A stretch of DNA of 60,597 nucleotides from BM520 sp964474455 (GCA_964474455.1 CAYYSU010000013.1:1-60597), one strand, 5' to 3'. Positions 25,182 to 34,559 are shown, numbered from the stretch's first letter. The notes: generated from the letters alone by a model not told the origin. Translations and numbers: made by a program.

Positions 25182-26006
25182 TTATTTCTTACGTTTTTCA
25201 ATGATATATTTATTTGATGCCTTGGTTTTAGAACGAGTCTTATAACCTTTTGCAGGCAATCCTTTTCTGGAGCGTGGGTGACCTCCTGCTGATTTACCTT
25301 CACCACCACCCATTGGGTGATCCACAGGGTTCATCACAACGCCACGCACACGAGGACGTCGGCCTTGCCAGCGGCTACGGCCTGCTTTACCACTACGTTC
25401 GAGGCTATGATCTCCATTAGACACCATACCAATGGTAGCCTTACATGTTTGGAGAATCAGTCGAACCTCTCCGGATGGCATTTTGATAGAAGCAAATTTG
25501 CCTTCGCGGGTAGTAAGCTGAGCGTAGCTACCTGCTGATCGAGCCATCTTTGCTCCTTGCCCGGGGCGAAGTTCGATATTGTGTATTACAGTACCAAATG
25601 GTATTTCACTCAGTAGCATGGCATTTCCCACCTCGGGAGATACGCCCTTTCCTGATATGATCTCCTGACCTACTTTAAGACCGTGTGGAGCAATAATATA
25701 TCGTTTTTCGCCATCAGCATATGCCAGCAGTGCTATACGAGCGGTACGATTTGGATCGTACTCTATCGTCTTTACTGTGGCAGGGATACCATCTTTATCG
25801 CGTTTAAAATCGATGATCCTGTATTTCTGCTTATGACCACCACCCATGTATCGCATGGTCATTTTTCCATCATTATTCCTACCACCGGATTTGCTTTTAC
25901 CGCTTATGAGGCTTTTTTCCGGCGTATTGGTAGTGATGTCGTCGAAAGCGCTAATTACTTTATAGCGTTGACCAGCTGTTGTCGGTTTGAATTTCTTTAA
26001 AGCCAT
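25182..26006 (-). CDS. rplB: 50S ribosomal protein L2 (uL2)
   Basis: 274 residues, the normal length, with the RNA-binding OB fold, the SH3-like domain and the C-terminal MNPVDHPMGGGEGKSAGGHP signature containing the conserved histidine near the peptidyl-transferase centre. Confidence 0.98.
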   Translation of the reverse strand: MALKKFKPTTAGQRYKVISAFDDITTNTPEKSLISGKSKSGGRNNDGKMTMRYMGGGHKQKYRIIDFKRDKDGIPATVKTIEYDPNRTARIALLAYADGEKRYIIAPHGLKVGQEIISGKGVSPEVGNAMLLSEIPFGTVIHNIELRPGQGAKMARSAGSYAQLTTREGKFASIKMPSGEVRLILQTCKATIGMVSNGDHSLERSGKAGRSRWQGRRPRVRGVVMNPVDHPMGGGEGKSAGGHPRSRKGLPAKGYKTRSKTKASNKYIIEKRKK

Positions 26007-26011
26007 TTATC

Positions 26012-26302
26012 TTAGATATTGCTGTAAAAATCAATAGTTTCACCTTCTGCTACTGTAATGATAGCCTTTTTGTATGAGCTTGTTTTGCCACTTATAACAC
26101 CACCTTTGGTAAAGCGTGATTTTGCTTTACCAGCATATTTTATGGTATTAACAGCTACTACTTCTACTCCGTACAATTCTTCTACGGCTTTCTTTATCTG
26201 CAGTTTATTTGCCGATTTATCCACGATGAATCCAAACTTGTTGAGTTTCTCACTCAAGTGGGTCATCTTTTCTGTTATCACCGGCTTAATTATGATTGCC
26301 AT
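26012..26302 (-). CDS. rplW: 50S ribosomal protein L23 (uL23)
   Basis: 96 residues starting MAIIIKPVITEKMTHLSEK, with IKKAVEELYGVEVVAVNT. L23 is the exit-tunnel docking site for trigger factor and SRP. Confidence 0.97.
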   Translation of the reverse strand: MAIIIKPVITEKMTHLSEKLNKFGFIVDKSANKLQIKKAVEELYGVEVVAVNTIKYAGKAKSRFTKGGVISGKTSSYKKAIITVAEGETIDFYSNI

Positions 26303-26333
26303 TGTTCGTTTATTTTGATCGTTAAACTACTAA

Positions 26334-26960
26334 TTACGAACAGATCTCTTCGATCTTTTGTATTGAACTCTCAAATACCAGAAGCTTTGATGCGCGAAGC
26401 AGTTCGTAAGTATTCAGGTTTTGAGCATTAATAACATCCACGTTCGGGATATTGCGTGATGAGAGAAAAAGATTCTCTTTTGATTCAGGCAATACGAACA
26501 GTGCTTTATCATTATTGAGTTTCATATTATTCATCACATTAACAAAGTTCTTTGTTTTGTGATCGTTAAAGTCGAAATCTTCAACAATGATGAAGTTCTC
26601 TTCACGTACTTTGTAAGCCAGAGCGGAACAACGAGCAAGACGTTTTAGCTTCTTATTAAGTTTGAAGCTATAATTTCTTGGACGAGGGCCGAATACGCGT
26701 CCACCACCACGGAAGAGAGGGTTTTTGATATCTCCGGCACGGGCGGTACCAGTACCTTTTTGCCGCTTAATTTTTTTTGTACTACCAGCTACTTCACCAC
26801 GTTCTTTAGCTTTGTGAGTACCTTGCCTCTGGTTTGCAAGATATTGTTTTGAATCCAGATAGATGGCATGATCGTTAGGTTCAATACCAAACACTGCATC
26901 ATTCAGTTCTACTGTTCTGGAAGTCTTTTCTCCGTTAATATTATATACTGTTAACTCCAT
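26334..26960 (-). CDS. rplD: 50S ribosomal protein L4 (uL4)
   Basis: 208 residues with the extended loop RQGTHKAKERGEVAGSTKK and KGTGTARAGDIKNPLFRGGG that lines the exit tunnel. In E. coli L4 also represses the S10 operon; whether it does so here is not visible. Its start overlaps rplC by 10 nt. Confidence 0.98.
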   Translation of the reverse strand: MELTVYNINGEKTSRTVELNDAVFGIEPNDHAIYLDSKQYLANQRQGTHKAKERGEVAGSTKKIKRQKGTGTARAGDIKNPLFRGGGRVFGPRPRNYSFKLNKKLKRLARCSALAYKVREENFIIVEDFDFNDHKTKNFVNVMNNMKLNNDKALFVLPESKENLFLSSRNIPNVDVINAQNLNTYELLRASKLLVFESSIQKIEEICS

Positions 26961-27580
26961 CTTTCAACTATTACATATGAACCATTTGCACCAGGCACAG
27001 AACCTTTAACTACAATAATATTTTTCTCAGGGACAATTTTCAGAACCTGAAGGTTTATTTGCTTAACCCTGTCATTTCCCATACGGCCTGCCATACGCAT
27101 ACCTTTGAAAACTCGTGAGGGGTAAGAAGATGCTCCGATAGAACCTGGAGCACGCATACGGTTATGCTGACCGTGTGTTGCATCATTAACACCACCAAAA
27201 CCATGACGTTTTACAACACCCTGAAAGCCTTTACCTTTAGAAGTTCCTATAACATCAATATACTCTCCTTCGACGAAGATATCTACTGTTATAGCATCAC
27301 CAATTGCCTTCTGATGTTCCTTTTCGAAGCGGGTGAATTCACGAAGAATTTTCTTAGGACTGATACCTACTTTATCGAAATGTCCCTTTAGGGCTTTTGT
27401 TGTATGTTTTTCCTTTTTATCTTCAAAGGCTAACTGAATAGCCTCGTAGCCATCAGCCTCCTGGGTCTTAACCTGTGTTACTACACAGGGACCAGCTTCG
27501 ATAACAGTGCATGGAACATTCTTTCCAGAGGCATCATAAATACTGGTCATCCCAATTTTCTTTCCAATAATTCCTGACAT
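26951..27580 (-). CDS. rplC: 50S ribosomal protein L3 (uL3)
   Basis: 209 residues, starting MSGIIGKKIGMTSIYDASGK, with GTSKGKGFQGVVKRHGFGG and MRAPGSIGASSYPSRVFKGM. L3 is an early assembly protein with a finger reaching the peptidyl-transferase centre. Confidence 0.98.
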   Translation of the reverse strand: MSGIIGKKIGMTSIYDASGKNVPCTVIEAGPCVVTQVKTQEADGYEAIQLAFEDKKEKHTTKALKGHFDKVGISPKKILREFTRFEKEHQKAIGDAITVDIFVEGEYIDVIGTSKGKGFQGVVKRHGFGGVNDATHGQHNRMRAPGSIGASSYPSRVFKGMRMAGRMGNDRVKQINLQVLKIVPEKNIIVVKGSVPGANGSYVIVERWS

Positions 27581-27628
27581 TTTTTCTCAGTTTAACTGGT
27601 TAATAACTGACTTTACCTTTTCGTACAG

Positions 27629-27934
27629 TTACACTTTAATCTCTACTTCAACACCACTTGGCAATTCAAGCTTCATGAGAGCATCAATAGTTTTTGAGGT
27701 CGTGCTATAAATGTCTAGTAGTCTTTTATAAGACGACAACTCAAACTGCTCTCTGGACTTTTTGTTAACAAATGTTGATCTGTTAACGGTAAAGATCTGC
27801 TTGTTTGTAGGCAATGGTATCGGGCCACTTACAACAGCGCCGGTAGACTTTACAGTCTTCACGATCTTGTCGGCAGATTTATCTACCAGGTTGTGATCAT
27901 ACGACTTCAGTTTGATTCTAATCCTCTGGCTCAC
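27629..27934 (-). CDS. rpsJ: 30S ribosomal protein S10 (uS10)
   Basis: 101 residues beginning MSQRIRIKLKSYDHNLVDKS and containing SGPIPLPTNKQIFTVNRS and LMKLELPSGVEVEIKV. S10 is a 30S head protein and also the NusE transcription antitermination factor. In Bacteroidota it follows fusA directly, as here. Confidence 0.98.
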   Translation of the reverse strand: MSQRIRIKLKSYDHNLVDKSADKIVKTVKSTGAVVSGPIPLPTNKQIFTVNRSTFVNKKSREQFELSSYKRLLDIYSTTSKTIDALMKLELPSGVEVEIKV

Positions 27935-27963
27935 TCTTTTTCGTTTTAAATTGTCAACAAAGT

Positions 27964-30069
27964 TTAATATTCTACTAAATATCCTTTAGTTTTTAAAATC
28001 ACATCATCGGCAATAGCTCTTGGGGTTTCAGCATAATGCGAAAACTCCAAAGAATATGTTGCACGCCCTGATGTAAAAGTTCTCAAAGATGTCACATAAC
28101 CGAACATCTCTCCCAGGGGCACTTTAGCGATAACAGTTTGTCCGCTCATTTTTGCGCTGACGCTGCCCAACTGACCTCTACGTTTATTAAGGTCACAGGT
28201 AACATCGCCCAGGTATTCGTCCGGGGTAACTACTTCAAGAGTCATAATGGGCTCCAGCAACACAGGATTTGCTAATTTAACAGCATTTCGGAATGCTACT
28301 GCGGCAGCGATCTCAAAGGCCAATGCGTCAGAATCAACACTATGTGCTGAGCCATCAATAAGGCGAACTTTAAGATTATAGAGAGAGTATCCCAGGAGTG
28401 GTCCATTGCTCATGGCTCTTGAAAAACCTTTCTCTATTGCAGGGATATACTGCTTAGGTACTGCCCCATCTTTAACATCATTAATAAATACCAAACCACG
28501 GGTATCGTCATCTGCAGGTCCTATCTCTACTTTAAGCTCAGCAAATTTACCTTTACCACCAGTTTGTTTCTTATATAATTCGTGATGAACTATCGTTTGA
28601 GTAACAGCTTCTTTATATGCAACCTGAGGACGACCTCTGTTACATTCGATATTAAACTCACGTATTAAACGATCTAGAATAATATCCAGATGAAGCTCGC
28701 CCATACCACAAACAATTGTCTGTCCGGTCTCTTCGTCATTTTCAACCTGGAATGTAGGATCTTCTTCGGCTATACGACGCAGAGAGAGTTCAAGTTTTTC
28801 CACATCATCTTGACGGCGTGCCTCCACGGCCATGCGAATTACAGGCTCAGGGAAGACAATATTCTCCAGGGAGATGGGATTACTAACGTCACATAGAGTA
28901 TCACCGGTACGTATCTCTTTGAACCCAACTGCTGCTCCAATATCACCGGCTTGAATCTCTTCCTGTGGTATTTGTTTGTTAGCATGCATTTGCATCAAAC
29001 GAGAAACACGATCCTTTTTGCCTGTTCCTACATTCAAAACCTGACTACCACTTTTCATCACTCCGGAATAGACACGGAAGAAAGCGATACGACCCACGAA
29101 AGGATCTGTTGCGATTTTAAATGCCAGCGCTGCAAGGGGTTCATTATTATCAGCGTGACGTTGCTCCTCTTTATTGGTATAAGGATTAATACCAGTAATA
29201 GAAGGGATGTCTGTGGGGCATGGAAGGTAGTTTATTATTGCGTCTAATAAGGCTTGGACACCAACATTTTTAAATGAAGATCCACAGAATACAGGAGTAA
29301 TCCTCAGACTAAGTGTTTCTTTACGAATAATATCTACCAGTTCATTCATATCCAGTGCGGAGGGGTCATCAAGGAATTTCTCCAAGAGACTTTCATCTTC
29401 TTCCACGATACCTTCGATAAGTCTGCTATGGTAATTATCAACCATTTCAGTCATGTCTTCAGGGATATCTATCTGGAAAAATTCTGCACCAAGGTTATCG
29501 GAGTTCCATTCCCATGCAGTCTTTGTAAGTAGATCTACCACGCCACGGAAGTTTTCTTCAGCGCCGATAGGCAGTTGCATAGGTATTGGTTTTGTGCCAA
29601 GTTTATCTTGCATTTCTTCAAGGACCTTAAAGAAGTCAGCTCCGGCACGGTCCATTTTATTTACATAGCTAATTCTGGGGACGTCATACTTTTCAGCTTG
29701 CCTCCAGACTGTTTCCGATTGTGGTTCTACACCTCCCACGCCACAGAATATGGCTACAGCACCATCGAGAACCCTAAGAGAACGTTCCACTTCAACGGTG
29801 AAGTCAACGTGACCAGGGGTATCGATAATATTGATCTTAAAATTCTGGTTATTTTTATTCCAGAACACAGTAGTTGCTGCGGATGTGATAGTAATTCCAC
29901 GTTCTTGTTCCTGCACCATCCAATCCATAGTAGCTGCGCCATTATGAACTTCACCGATGCGGTGGTTAATGCCGGTATAATACAGAATACGCTCCGTCGT
30001 CGTGGTTTTACCCGCGTCGATGTGCGCCATAATGCCGATATTTCGTGTATGTGAAAGTCTTTCTGACAT
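27964..30069 (-). CDS. fusA: Elongation factor G
   Basis: 701 residues. GTPase motifs are intact: AHIDAGKTTTTERIL (P-loop), RGITITSAAT (switch I), DTPGHVDF, and NKMDRAGADF. Domains II-V follow, including the RAMSNGPLLGYS region and the C-terminal TKGYLVEY. EF-G drives translocation. Its place between rpsG and rpsJ, without a tuf gene, is the usual Bacteroidota arrangement. Confidence 0.98.
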   Translation of the reverse strand: MSERLSHTRNIGIMAHIDAGKTTTTERILYYTGINHRIGEVHNGAATMDWMVQEQERGITITSAATTVFWNKNNQNFKINIIDTPGHVDFTVEVERSLRVLDGAVAIFCGVGGVEPQSETVWRQAEKYDVPRISYVNKMDRAGADFFKVLEEMQDKLGTKPIPMQLPIGAEENFRGVVDLLTKTAWEWNSDNLGAEFFQIDIPEDMTEMVDNYHSRLIEGIVEEDESLLEKFLDDPSALDMNELVDIIRKETLSLRITPVFCGSSFKNVGVQALLDAIINYLPCPTDIPSITGINPYTNKEEQRHADNNEPLAALAFKIATDPFVGRIAFFRVYSGVMKSGSQVLNVGTGKKDRVSRLMQMHANKQIPQEEIQAGDIGAAVGFKEIRTGDTLCDVSNPISLENIVFPEPVIRMAVEARRQDDVEKLELSLRRIAEEDPTFQVENDEETGQTIVCGMGELHLDIILDRLIREFNIECNRGRPQVAYKEAVTQTIVHHELYKKQTGGKGKFAELKVEIGPADDDTRGLVFINDVKDGAVPKQYIPAIEKGFSRAMSNGPLLGYSLYNLKVRLIDGSAHSVDSDALAFEIAAAVAFRNAVKLANPVLLEPIMTLEVVTPDEYLGDVTCDLNKRRGQLGSVSAKMSGQTVIAKVPLGEMFGYVTSLRTFTSGRATYSLEFSHYAETPRAIADDVILKTKGYLVEY

Positions 30070-30108
30070 TGTTCTGTTTATACCTTTATTATATATAGTT
30101 GTTAAAAT

Positions 30109-30576
30109 TTAAAATCTAAAGTGAGAGAATGCTTTGTTGGCTTCAGCCATACGGTGAGTATCCTCTTTACGTTTGAAGGCTGAGCCTTCTTCTTTGTAAG
30201 CTGCCAGGATTTCTCCTGCGAGCTTGCCACCCATAGTCTTCTCGTGACGTTTACGTGAAAAGCTGATAAGGTTTTTCATACCTATGGAGCTTTTACGGCC
30301 GGCGCGGATTTCAGAAGGGATCTGGAAAGTAGCACCACCTATACGTCGGGAGCGAACCTCCACAGCGGGAGTTACATTCGCAAGAGCTTTTTTCCATACT
30401 TCCAAACCGTTCTCTCCGGTTTTTTCACTTACAATATCAATAGCGTCATAAAAAATAGTGAACGCAATAGTTTTCTTGCCGCTCAGCATGAGGTTATTGA
30501 CAAATTTTGTCACCAAAGTATCATTGAACTTTGGATCGGGAAGAATTATTCGTTTTTTTGGTTTTGATTTTCTCAT
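30109..30576 (-). CDS. rpsG: 30S ribosomal protein S7 (uS7)
   Basis: 155 residues starting MRKSKPKKRIILPDPKFNDT, with GGATFQIPSEIRAGRKSSIG and RMAEANKAFSHFRF. S7 initiates assembly of the 30S head and is the str-operon repressor in E. coli; no target is evident in the short gaps here, though the leader upstream of rpsL is a candidate. Confidence 0.98.
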   Translation of the reverse strand: MRKSKPKKRIILPDPKFNDTLVTKFVNNLMLSGKKTIAFTIFYDAIDIVSEKTGENGLEVWKKALANVTPAVEVRSRRIGGATFQIPSEIRAGRKSSIGMKNLISFSRKRHEKTMGGKLAGEILAAYKEEGSAFKRKEDTHRMAEANKAFSHFRF

Positions 30577-30603
30577 GATTACCTAACTAGAATCAATTAC
30601 AAA

Positions 30604-30978
30604 TTATTTCTTCGGACGCTTTGTACCATACTTAGACCTTCTTTGTGTACGTCCTTCTACACCTGATGTATCTAATGCACCACGTATAATATGGTAACGT
30701 ACACCCGGGAGGTCTTTTACTCTGCCACCCCGAATCATTACGATGGAGTGCTCCTGTAGGTTATGACCTTCTCCGGGAATATAAGCGTTAACTTCTTTTT
30801 GATTTGTTAACCTCACCCTTGCCACTTTACGCATAGCTGAGTTTGGTTTCTTTGGTGTTGTGGTATAAACCCTAACACAAACACCACGCCTCTGCGGACA
30901 TGAATCCAGCGCGGGAGAATCACTCTTCTCCGTAAGCTGCTTGCGACCTTTGCGGACTAACTGTTGTATTGTCGGCAT
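30604..30978 (-). CDS. rpsL: 30S ribosomal protein S12 (uS12)
   Basis: 124 residues, with TTTPKKPNSAMRKVARVRL and GGRVKDLPGVRYHIIRG. The streptomycin-relevant lysines in TPKKPN and GRVKDLPG are the wild-type residues, and the aspartate that can be methylthiolated (KDLPG) is present. First gene of the ribosomal cluster, preceded by a long leader. Confidence 0.98.
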   Translation of the reverse strand: MPTIQQLVRKGRKQLTEKSDSPALDSCPQRRGVCVRVYTTTPKKPNSAMRKVARVRLTNQKEVNAYIPGEGHNLQEHSIVMIRGGRVKDLPGVRYHIIRGALDTSGVEGRTQRRSKYGTKRPKK

Positions 30979-31037
30979 ACTAAACTGTTTAATTTCTTAT
31001 TGTTACCTATTTAATACCCTTTTTATTTTCGGGACTG

Positions 31038-31045
31038 CAAAAGTA
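31038..31045 (-). promoter_or_regulatory. Possible proximal -7 element TACTTTTG before rpsL
   Basis: TACTTTTG matches TAnnTTTG 59 nt upstream of rpsL. A TTG (31061-31063 on the plus strand as CAA) stands 15 nt upstream, closer than usual, so this is a weaker candidate than the distal promoter. Confidence 0.45.
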
Positions 31046-31289
31046 TAAAATAATTCCATTCAACCTCTTAACAGTCTCTATTATTTTTAACAAACTGTAG
31101 AACAGTATGCTAAAATCTTTAATCAGTGTACAAAATTCGGGGACGTTCTCCGGGTAGGAAAGACTTAGCTGCATCCTCTATCAGTCTGCAACTTGAAACC
31201 TATATCAGTCTTATCTTATCAGGCTCCTCGATTCTTGTCTAACTGCTGAATTTAAAGGCTTTTAGACCCTTTTTTCAGTTTTAAGGCTG
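31046..31289 (-). promoter_or_regulatory. Structured leader or small RNA upstream of the rpsL operon
   Basis: No protein-coding frame is convincing in this 244-nt stretch. Transcribed from the distal promoter it would form a leader of about 300 nt. CTGAA...TTCAG and AAGG...CCTT (31246-31278) can pair into one hairpin. A weak hairpin ACTGT/ACAGT (about 31094-31106) follows further on. It could be a ribosomal-protein-binding leader or an independent small RNA; I cannot decide. Confidence 0.4.
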
Positions 31290-31321
31290 CAAAATTACAA
31301 TAACCATTCGTAACTTCCAAA
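31290..31321 (-). promoter_or_regulatory. Distal promoter of the ribosomal gene cluster
   Basis: On the minus strand TTTG (31318-31321), a 20-nt spacer, and TAATTTTG (31290-31297) match the Bacteroidota -33/-7 consensus exactly. It points to rpsL, about 310 nt downstream. Confidence 0.7.
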
Positions 31322-31385
31322 CTTTCAACGCCCTAAAATCACTAAATAACATATATTTTTTTATGGTAAACATACGCCCCCTCGC

Positions 31386-31418
31386 TTTTGCATGCCTCAT
31401 TACAACGTTGTATCTTCG
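31386..31418 (+). promoter_or_regulatory. Promoter of the PcrA/UvrD gene
   Basis: TTTTG (31386-31390), a 20-nt spacer, and TATCTTCG (31411-31418), ending 19 nt before the ATG. It lies inside an apparent N-terminal extension of the open frame and thereby fixes the start at 31438. Confidence 0.65.
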
Positions 31419-31437
31419 CCAATTGGAATTTTATCTT

Positions 31438-33765
31438 ATGGAAAAAAAAATTTTGCAGGATCTCAACGAAGCACAAAAATGTGCTGTGGAAGCTGTTAAC
31501 GGGCCTGTGCTTGTTATAGCAGGCGCAGGGTCAGGAAAAACAAGGGTCCTAACATACAGAGTAGCTCACTTACTTCAAAATGGTGTTGATCCATTTAACA
31601 TAATGGCGTTGACTTTTACAAATAAAGCCGCCAGGGAAATGAGAGAGAGAATAAAGTCGCTGGTGAATGATAACCAGGCTCGCGAAGTGTGGATGGGTAC
31701 GTTTCACAGTATCTTTGCCAGGATATTGCGCGTAGAAGGTTACCGAATAGGATATCCGGCCAATTACACCATATATGATACTGATGACTCCAAAAGCCTT
31801 ATAAGATCTATCGTAAAGGATTTGGAATTAGACCAGAAACTCTATGCAGCCAACATTGTACTTAACAGAATATCTTCAGCAAAATCAAGTCTTATAAGTG
31901 CGATCGATTACAACCAAAATCCGGAACTTATTGCTCAGGACAAGCAATCGGCAAGATCGCAGCTGGGCATCATTTACAATACTTATCAATCAAGGCTCTT
32001 CCGTGCGTCTGCCATGGATTTTGACGACTTACTCTTTAACATGAACGTTCTGTTAAGAGATTTCCCTGAGGTGCTTTTTAAGTATCAGAAGAAGTTCAAA
32101 TACATCCTCGTGGATGAGTTTCAGGATACAAATTTCGCTCAGTATCTTATTACAAAAAAACTCTCAGCAGATAATGAAAATATTTGTGTAGTTGGTGATG
32201 ATGCACAGAGCATCTATGCGTTCCGTGGTGCTAATATTGAAAATATTCTAAACCTTAAAAACGATTACCCGGCACTGAAAGTTTTTAAACTGGAGCAAAA
32301 TTACAGATCCACTCAGAACATTGTTAATGCAGCCAACTCCATCATTGAAAAAAACAAGAAACAGTTAAAGAAAGAGGTGTGGACCTCAAACAGTTCAGGG
32401 GAAAAAATCAATCTCCTCAAAGCCTCCAGTGATTCGGAAGAAGGAATTATGGTGGCTGATGCCATATTCAAAGCAAAGATGAACCACCACATAAAGAATT
32501 GTGATGTTGCGATTCTCTATCGTACAAACGCACAGTCGCGTAGTATGGAAGAGGCTTTGCGTAAGCAAAACATCCCTTACCGTATTTATGGCGGTCTATC
32601 ATTTTATCAACGCAAAGAGATAAAGGATCTTTTGGCGTATTACCGATTAACCATAAACCATCGCGATGAAGAGGCTTTAAACAGGATTATCAACTACCCT
32701 ACCCGTGGCATCGGCAAAACCACCATGGAACGCTTGCAGGTGAAAGCAGGCGAAATGAATCTTAATGTCTGGGAAGTGATTGGCGATGCCAACCTATGCC
32801 AGCAGGCGGGACTTCATTCGGGTGCCATAAACAAGATCGGCAACTTTGTTACAATGATAAAAAGCTTTGCCACAAAGATTGAGAGTATCAGTGCTTATGA
32901 GCTCGGAAAACATATCGCCGGCAGCACCGGGATTCTAAAGGAACTGCACGAAGACCGAACGCCGGAGGGCTTGAGTCGTTACCAAAACATAGAAGAGCTC
33001 TTGAATGCTATTAAGGAGTTCTCGGAGAAACAGATAGAGACGGTAGCTGCTGAAAACCAAGGTGATGTGGGCGATCTTATCACTCTGGATATGTTTATGC
33101 AGGATGTGGCCCTACTAACAGATGCAGATACCAATGATGACAACAACACCGATAAGGTACAGATGATGACCATCCATGCAGCAAAGGGTCTTGAGTTTCC
33201 TTATGTATTTATTGTGGGTATGGAGGAGAATCTTTTTCCCGGTATGCAGTCGTTAAATAACCGCTCTGACCTGGAAGAGGAGCGTCGATTATTTTATGTT
33301 GCAGTAACCAGAGCCGAGAAACAGCTAACCCTCTCCTATGCTGAAAGCCGCTACCGTTGGGGAAACCTCACTTTTTGTGAGGCCAGCAGATTTATCGACG
33401 ATATCGACGAGCAGTATCTGGTTCACCCTGTTACCCATGCACGATCATCGCACAGGCCACAGATGATAAATGGATCCACCTCGTCCATGGGAATAAAGAA
33501 GCAATATGACCCGAGGCCCAAGGTTCACAAACCCACATTAAAGCCCAATTTACAAAAACAGCAACCCACAGGGCCACAAGCGGAGCCCTCTCCCGTAGAG
33601 GATATCATCAGCGGATGTACCGTACAACATCAGCGCTTTGGGACAGGAGTAGTATTGGCCGTGGAGGGTATTGGCCCAAATAAAAAGGCTACTGTAGAAT
33701 TTCGTGGGGCAGGAAAAAAACAACTACTGCTGAAATTTGCAAAACTTACAATAGTGGGAAAATAG
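31438..33765 (+). CDS. ATP-dependent DNA helicase of the PcrA/UvrD family
   Basis: 775 residues. Superfamily 1A 3'-5' helicase: motif I AGAGSGKTRVL, Ia LTFTNKAAREM, II VDEFQDTN, III VGDDAQSIYAFRGA, IV LEQNYRST, V MTIHAAKGLEFPYVF, VI YVAVTRAEKQLTLSYA. The C-terminal tail (VQHQRFGTGVVLAVEG through FAKLTIVGK) is the Tudor-like RNA-polymerase-binding domain found in PcrA/UvrD. It probably acts in nucleotide excision repair, replication restart and removal of stalled polymerase. Transcribed alone from its own promoter. Whether it is the functional PcrA or UvrD cannot be decided. Confidence 0.95.
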   Translation: MEKKILQDLNEAQKCAVEAVNGPVLVIAGAGSGKTRVLTYRVAHLLQNGVDPFNIMALTFTNKAAREMRERIKSLVNDNQAREVWMGTFHSIFARILRVEGYRIGYPANYTIYDTDDSKSLIRSIVKDLELDQKLYAANIVLNRISSAKSSLISAIDYNQNPELIAQDKQSARSQLGIIYNTYQSRLFRASAMDFDDLLFNMNVLLRDFPEVLFKYQKKFKYILVDEFQDTNFAQYLITKKLSADNENICVVGDDAQSIYAFRGANIENILNLKNDYPALKVFKLEQNYRSTQNIVNAANSIIEKNKKQLKKEVWTSNSSGEKINLLKASSDSEEGIMVADAIFKAKMNHHIKNCDVAILYRTNAQSRSMEEALRKQNIPYRIYGGLSFYQRKEIKDLLAYYRLTINHRDEEALNRIINYPTRGIGKTTMERLQVKAGEMNLNVWEVIGDANLCQQAGLHSGAINKIGNFVTMIKSFATKIESISAYELGKHIAGSTGILKELHEDRTPEGLSRYQNIEELLNAIKEFSEKQIETVAAENQGDVGDLITLDMFMQDVALLTDADTNDDNNTDKVQMMTIHAAKGLEFPYVFIVGMEENLFPGMQSLNNRSDLEEERRLFYVAVTRAEKQLTLSYAESRYRWGNLTFCEASRFIDDIDEQYLVHPVTHARSSHRPQMINGSTSSMGIKKQYDPRPKVHKPTLKPNLQKQQPTGPQAEPSPVEDIISGCTVQHQRFGTGVVLAVEGIGPNKKATVEFRGAGKKQLLLKFAKLTIVGK

Positions 33766-33766
33766 C

Positions 33767-33792
33767 ATTTTTCTATTCATATTTAGAAAAAT
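33767..33792. repeat. 9-bp perfect AT-rich inverted repeat
   Basis: ATTTTTCTA (33767-33775) and TAGAAAAAT (33784-33792) are perfect inverted copies around 8 nt. They begin just after the helicase stop and cover the expected -33 region of the next promoter, so they may act as a weak terminator or an operator. Confidence 0.45.
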
Positions 33793-33796
33793 ATTA

Positions 33797-33804
33797 TATC
33801 TTTG
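33797..33804 (+). promoter_or_regulatory. -7 element TATCTTTG of DUF4290-murA
   Basis: TATCTTTG matches the -7 consensus; the leader to the ATG at 33918 would be about 110 nt. No TTTG -33 is seen. Confidence 0.55.
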
Positions 33805-33917
33805 CCGCACAACAAATTACGTTTTGAAAGGTTATAATTGTACCTAGATACTTCCAGAGGTTCATGTAACGATTATTAATAAATATTACCTTTAATAAAA
33901 ACAAGCAACACAAAATC

Positions 33918-34559
33918 ATGGATTATAATACCACCCGTAATAAGCTTATCATACCTGAATATGGCAGAAATATACAAAAGATGGTAGAGTATGCTATCAA
34001 CATTCCGGATAAAGATGAGAGAACCCGCTTTGCCTTCCTGATCGTCAGTGTGATGGGACAGATAAACCCCCAGGGCAGTTCCGGCGGTGATCATCAGCAC
34101 AAACTGTGGGATCATTTGCATGTAATAGCTGATTTCAAACTTGATGTCACCTCTCCGTATGAGGTTCCGGAAAAGGATGTACTAAGCGCTAAACCGGAAA
34201 GAATGGAGTATTCCAACAATGATATTACGTTCCGCCACTATGGCAAAAATATCATGCGCATTATTGATATGGCCGGCAACTTAGAAGAGGGAAAAGATAA
34301 AGATGAGGTAATTAAAATTATCGCCACTCACCTGAAAAAATCTTACCTTACGTGGAACAGGGAATCTGTCAGCGATGACTTAATTGCTATTCAGTTGAAG
34401 GAGTTGTCAGGAGGAAAACTCAAACTCCCTGAAGGAACAGAATTGACATCTACCAGTGAACTCCTGACATCACAAAGAAAAAAACAAAGACCAACGCAAC
34501 AGAGGAATACAGGCAGAGATAGCCGCCAATACAAACAAAAAAGAAAAAGCAGATACTAA
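33918..34559 (+). CDS. DUF4290 domain protein
   Basis: 213 residues, a family restricted to Bacteroidota. The conserved N-terminal NKLIIPEYGRNIQKMVEYA and the HQHKLWDHLHVIADFKLD segments are recognisable; the last 50 residues are basic and Q/R-rich, probably disordered. No function is known to me. It shares one base with the murA start (TAATG), so it is translationally coupled to peptidoglycan synthesis. Confidence 0.85.
   Translation: MDYNTTRNKLIIPEYGRNIQKMVEYAINIPDKDERTRFAFLIVSVMGQINPQGSSGGDHQHKLWDHLHVIADFKLDVTSPYEVPEKDVLSAKPERMEYSNNDITFRHYGKNIMRIIDMAGNLEEGKDKDEVIKIIATHLKKSYLTWNRESVSDDLIAIQLKELSGGKLKLPEGTELTSTSELLTSQRKKQRPTQQRNTGRDSRQYKQKRKSRY

Noticed and set aside
29575..30054. 159-codon plus-strand open frame inside fusA
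   Set aside because: Antisense to a conserved EF-G coding region; composition reflects the opposite strand.
31363..31437. N-terminal extension of the helicase
   Set aside because: The extra 25 codons cover the -33/-7 promoter, and the helicase family begins near MEKKILQDLNEAQ.
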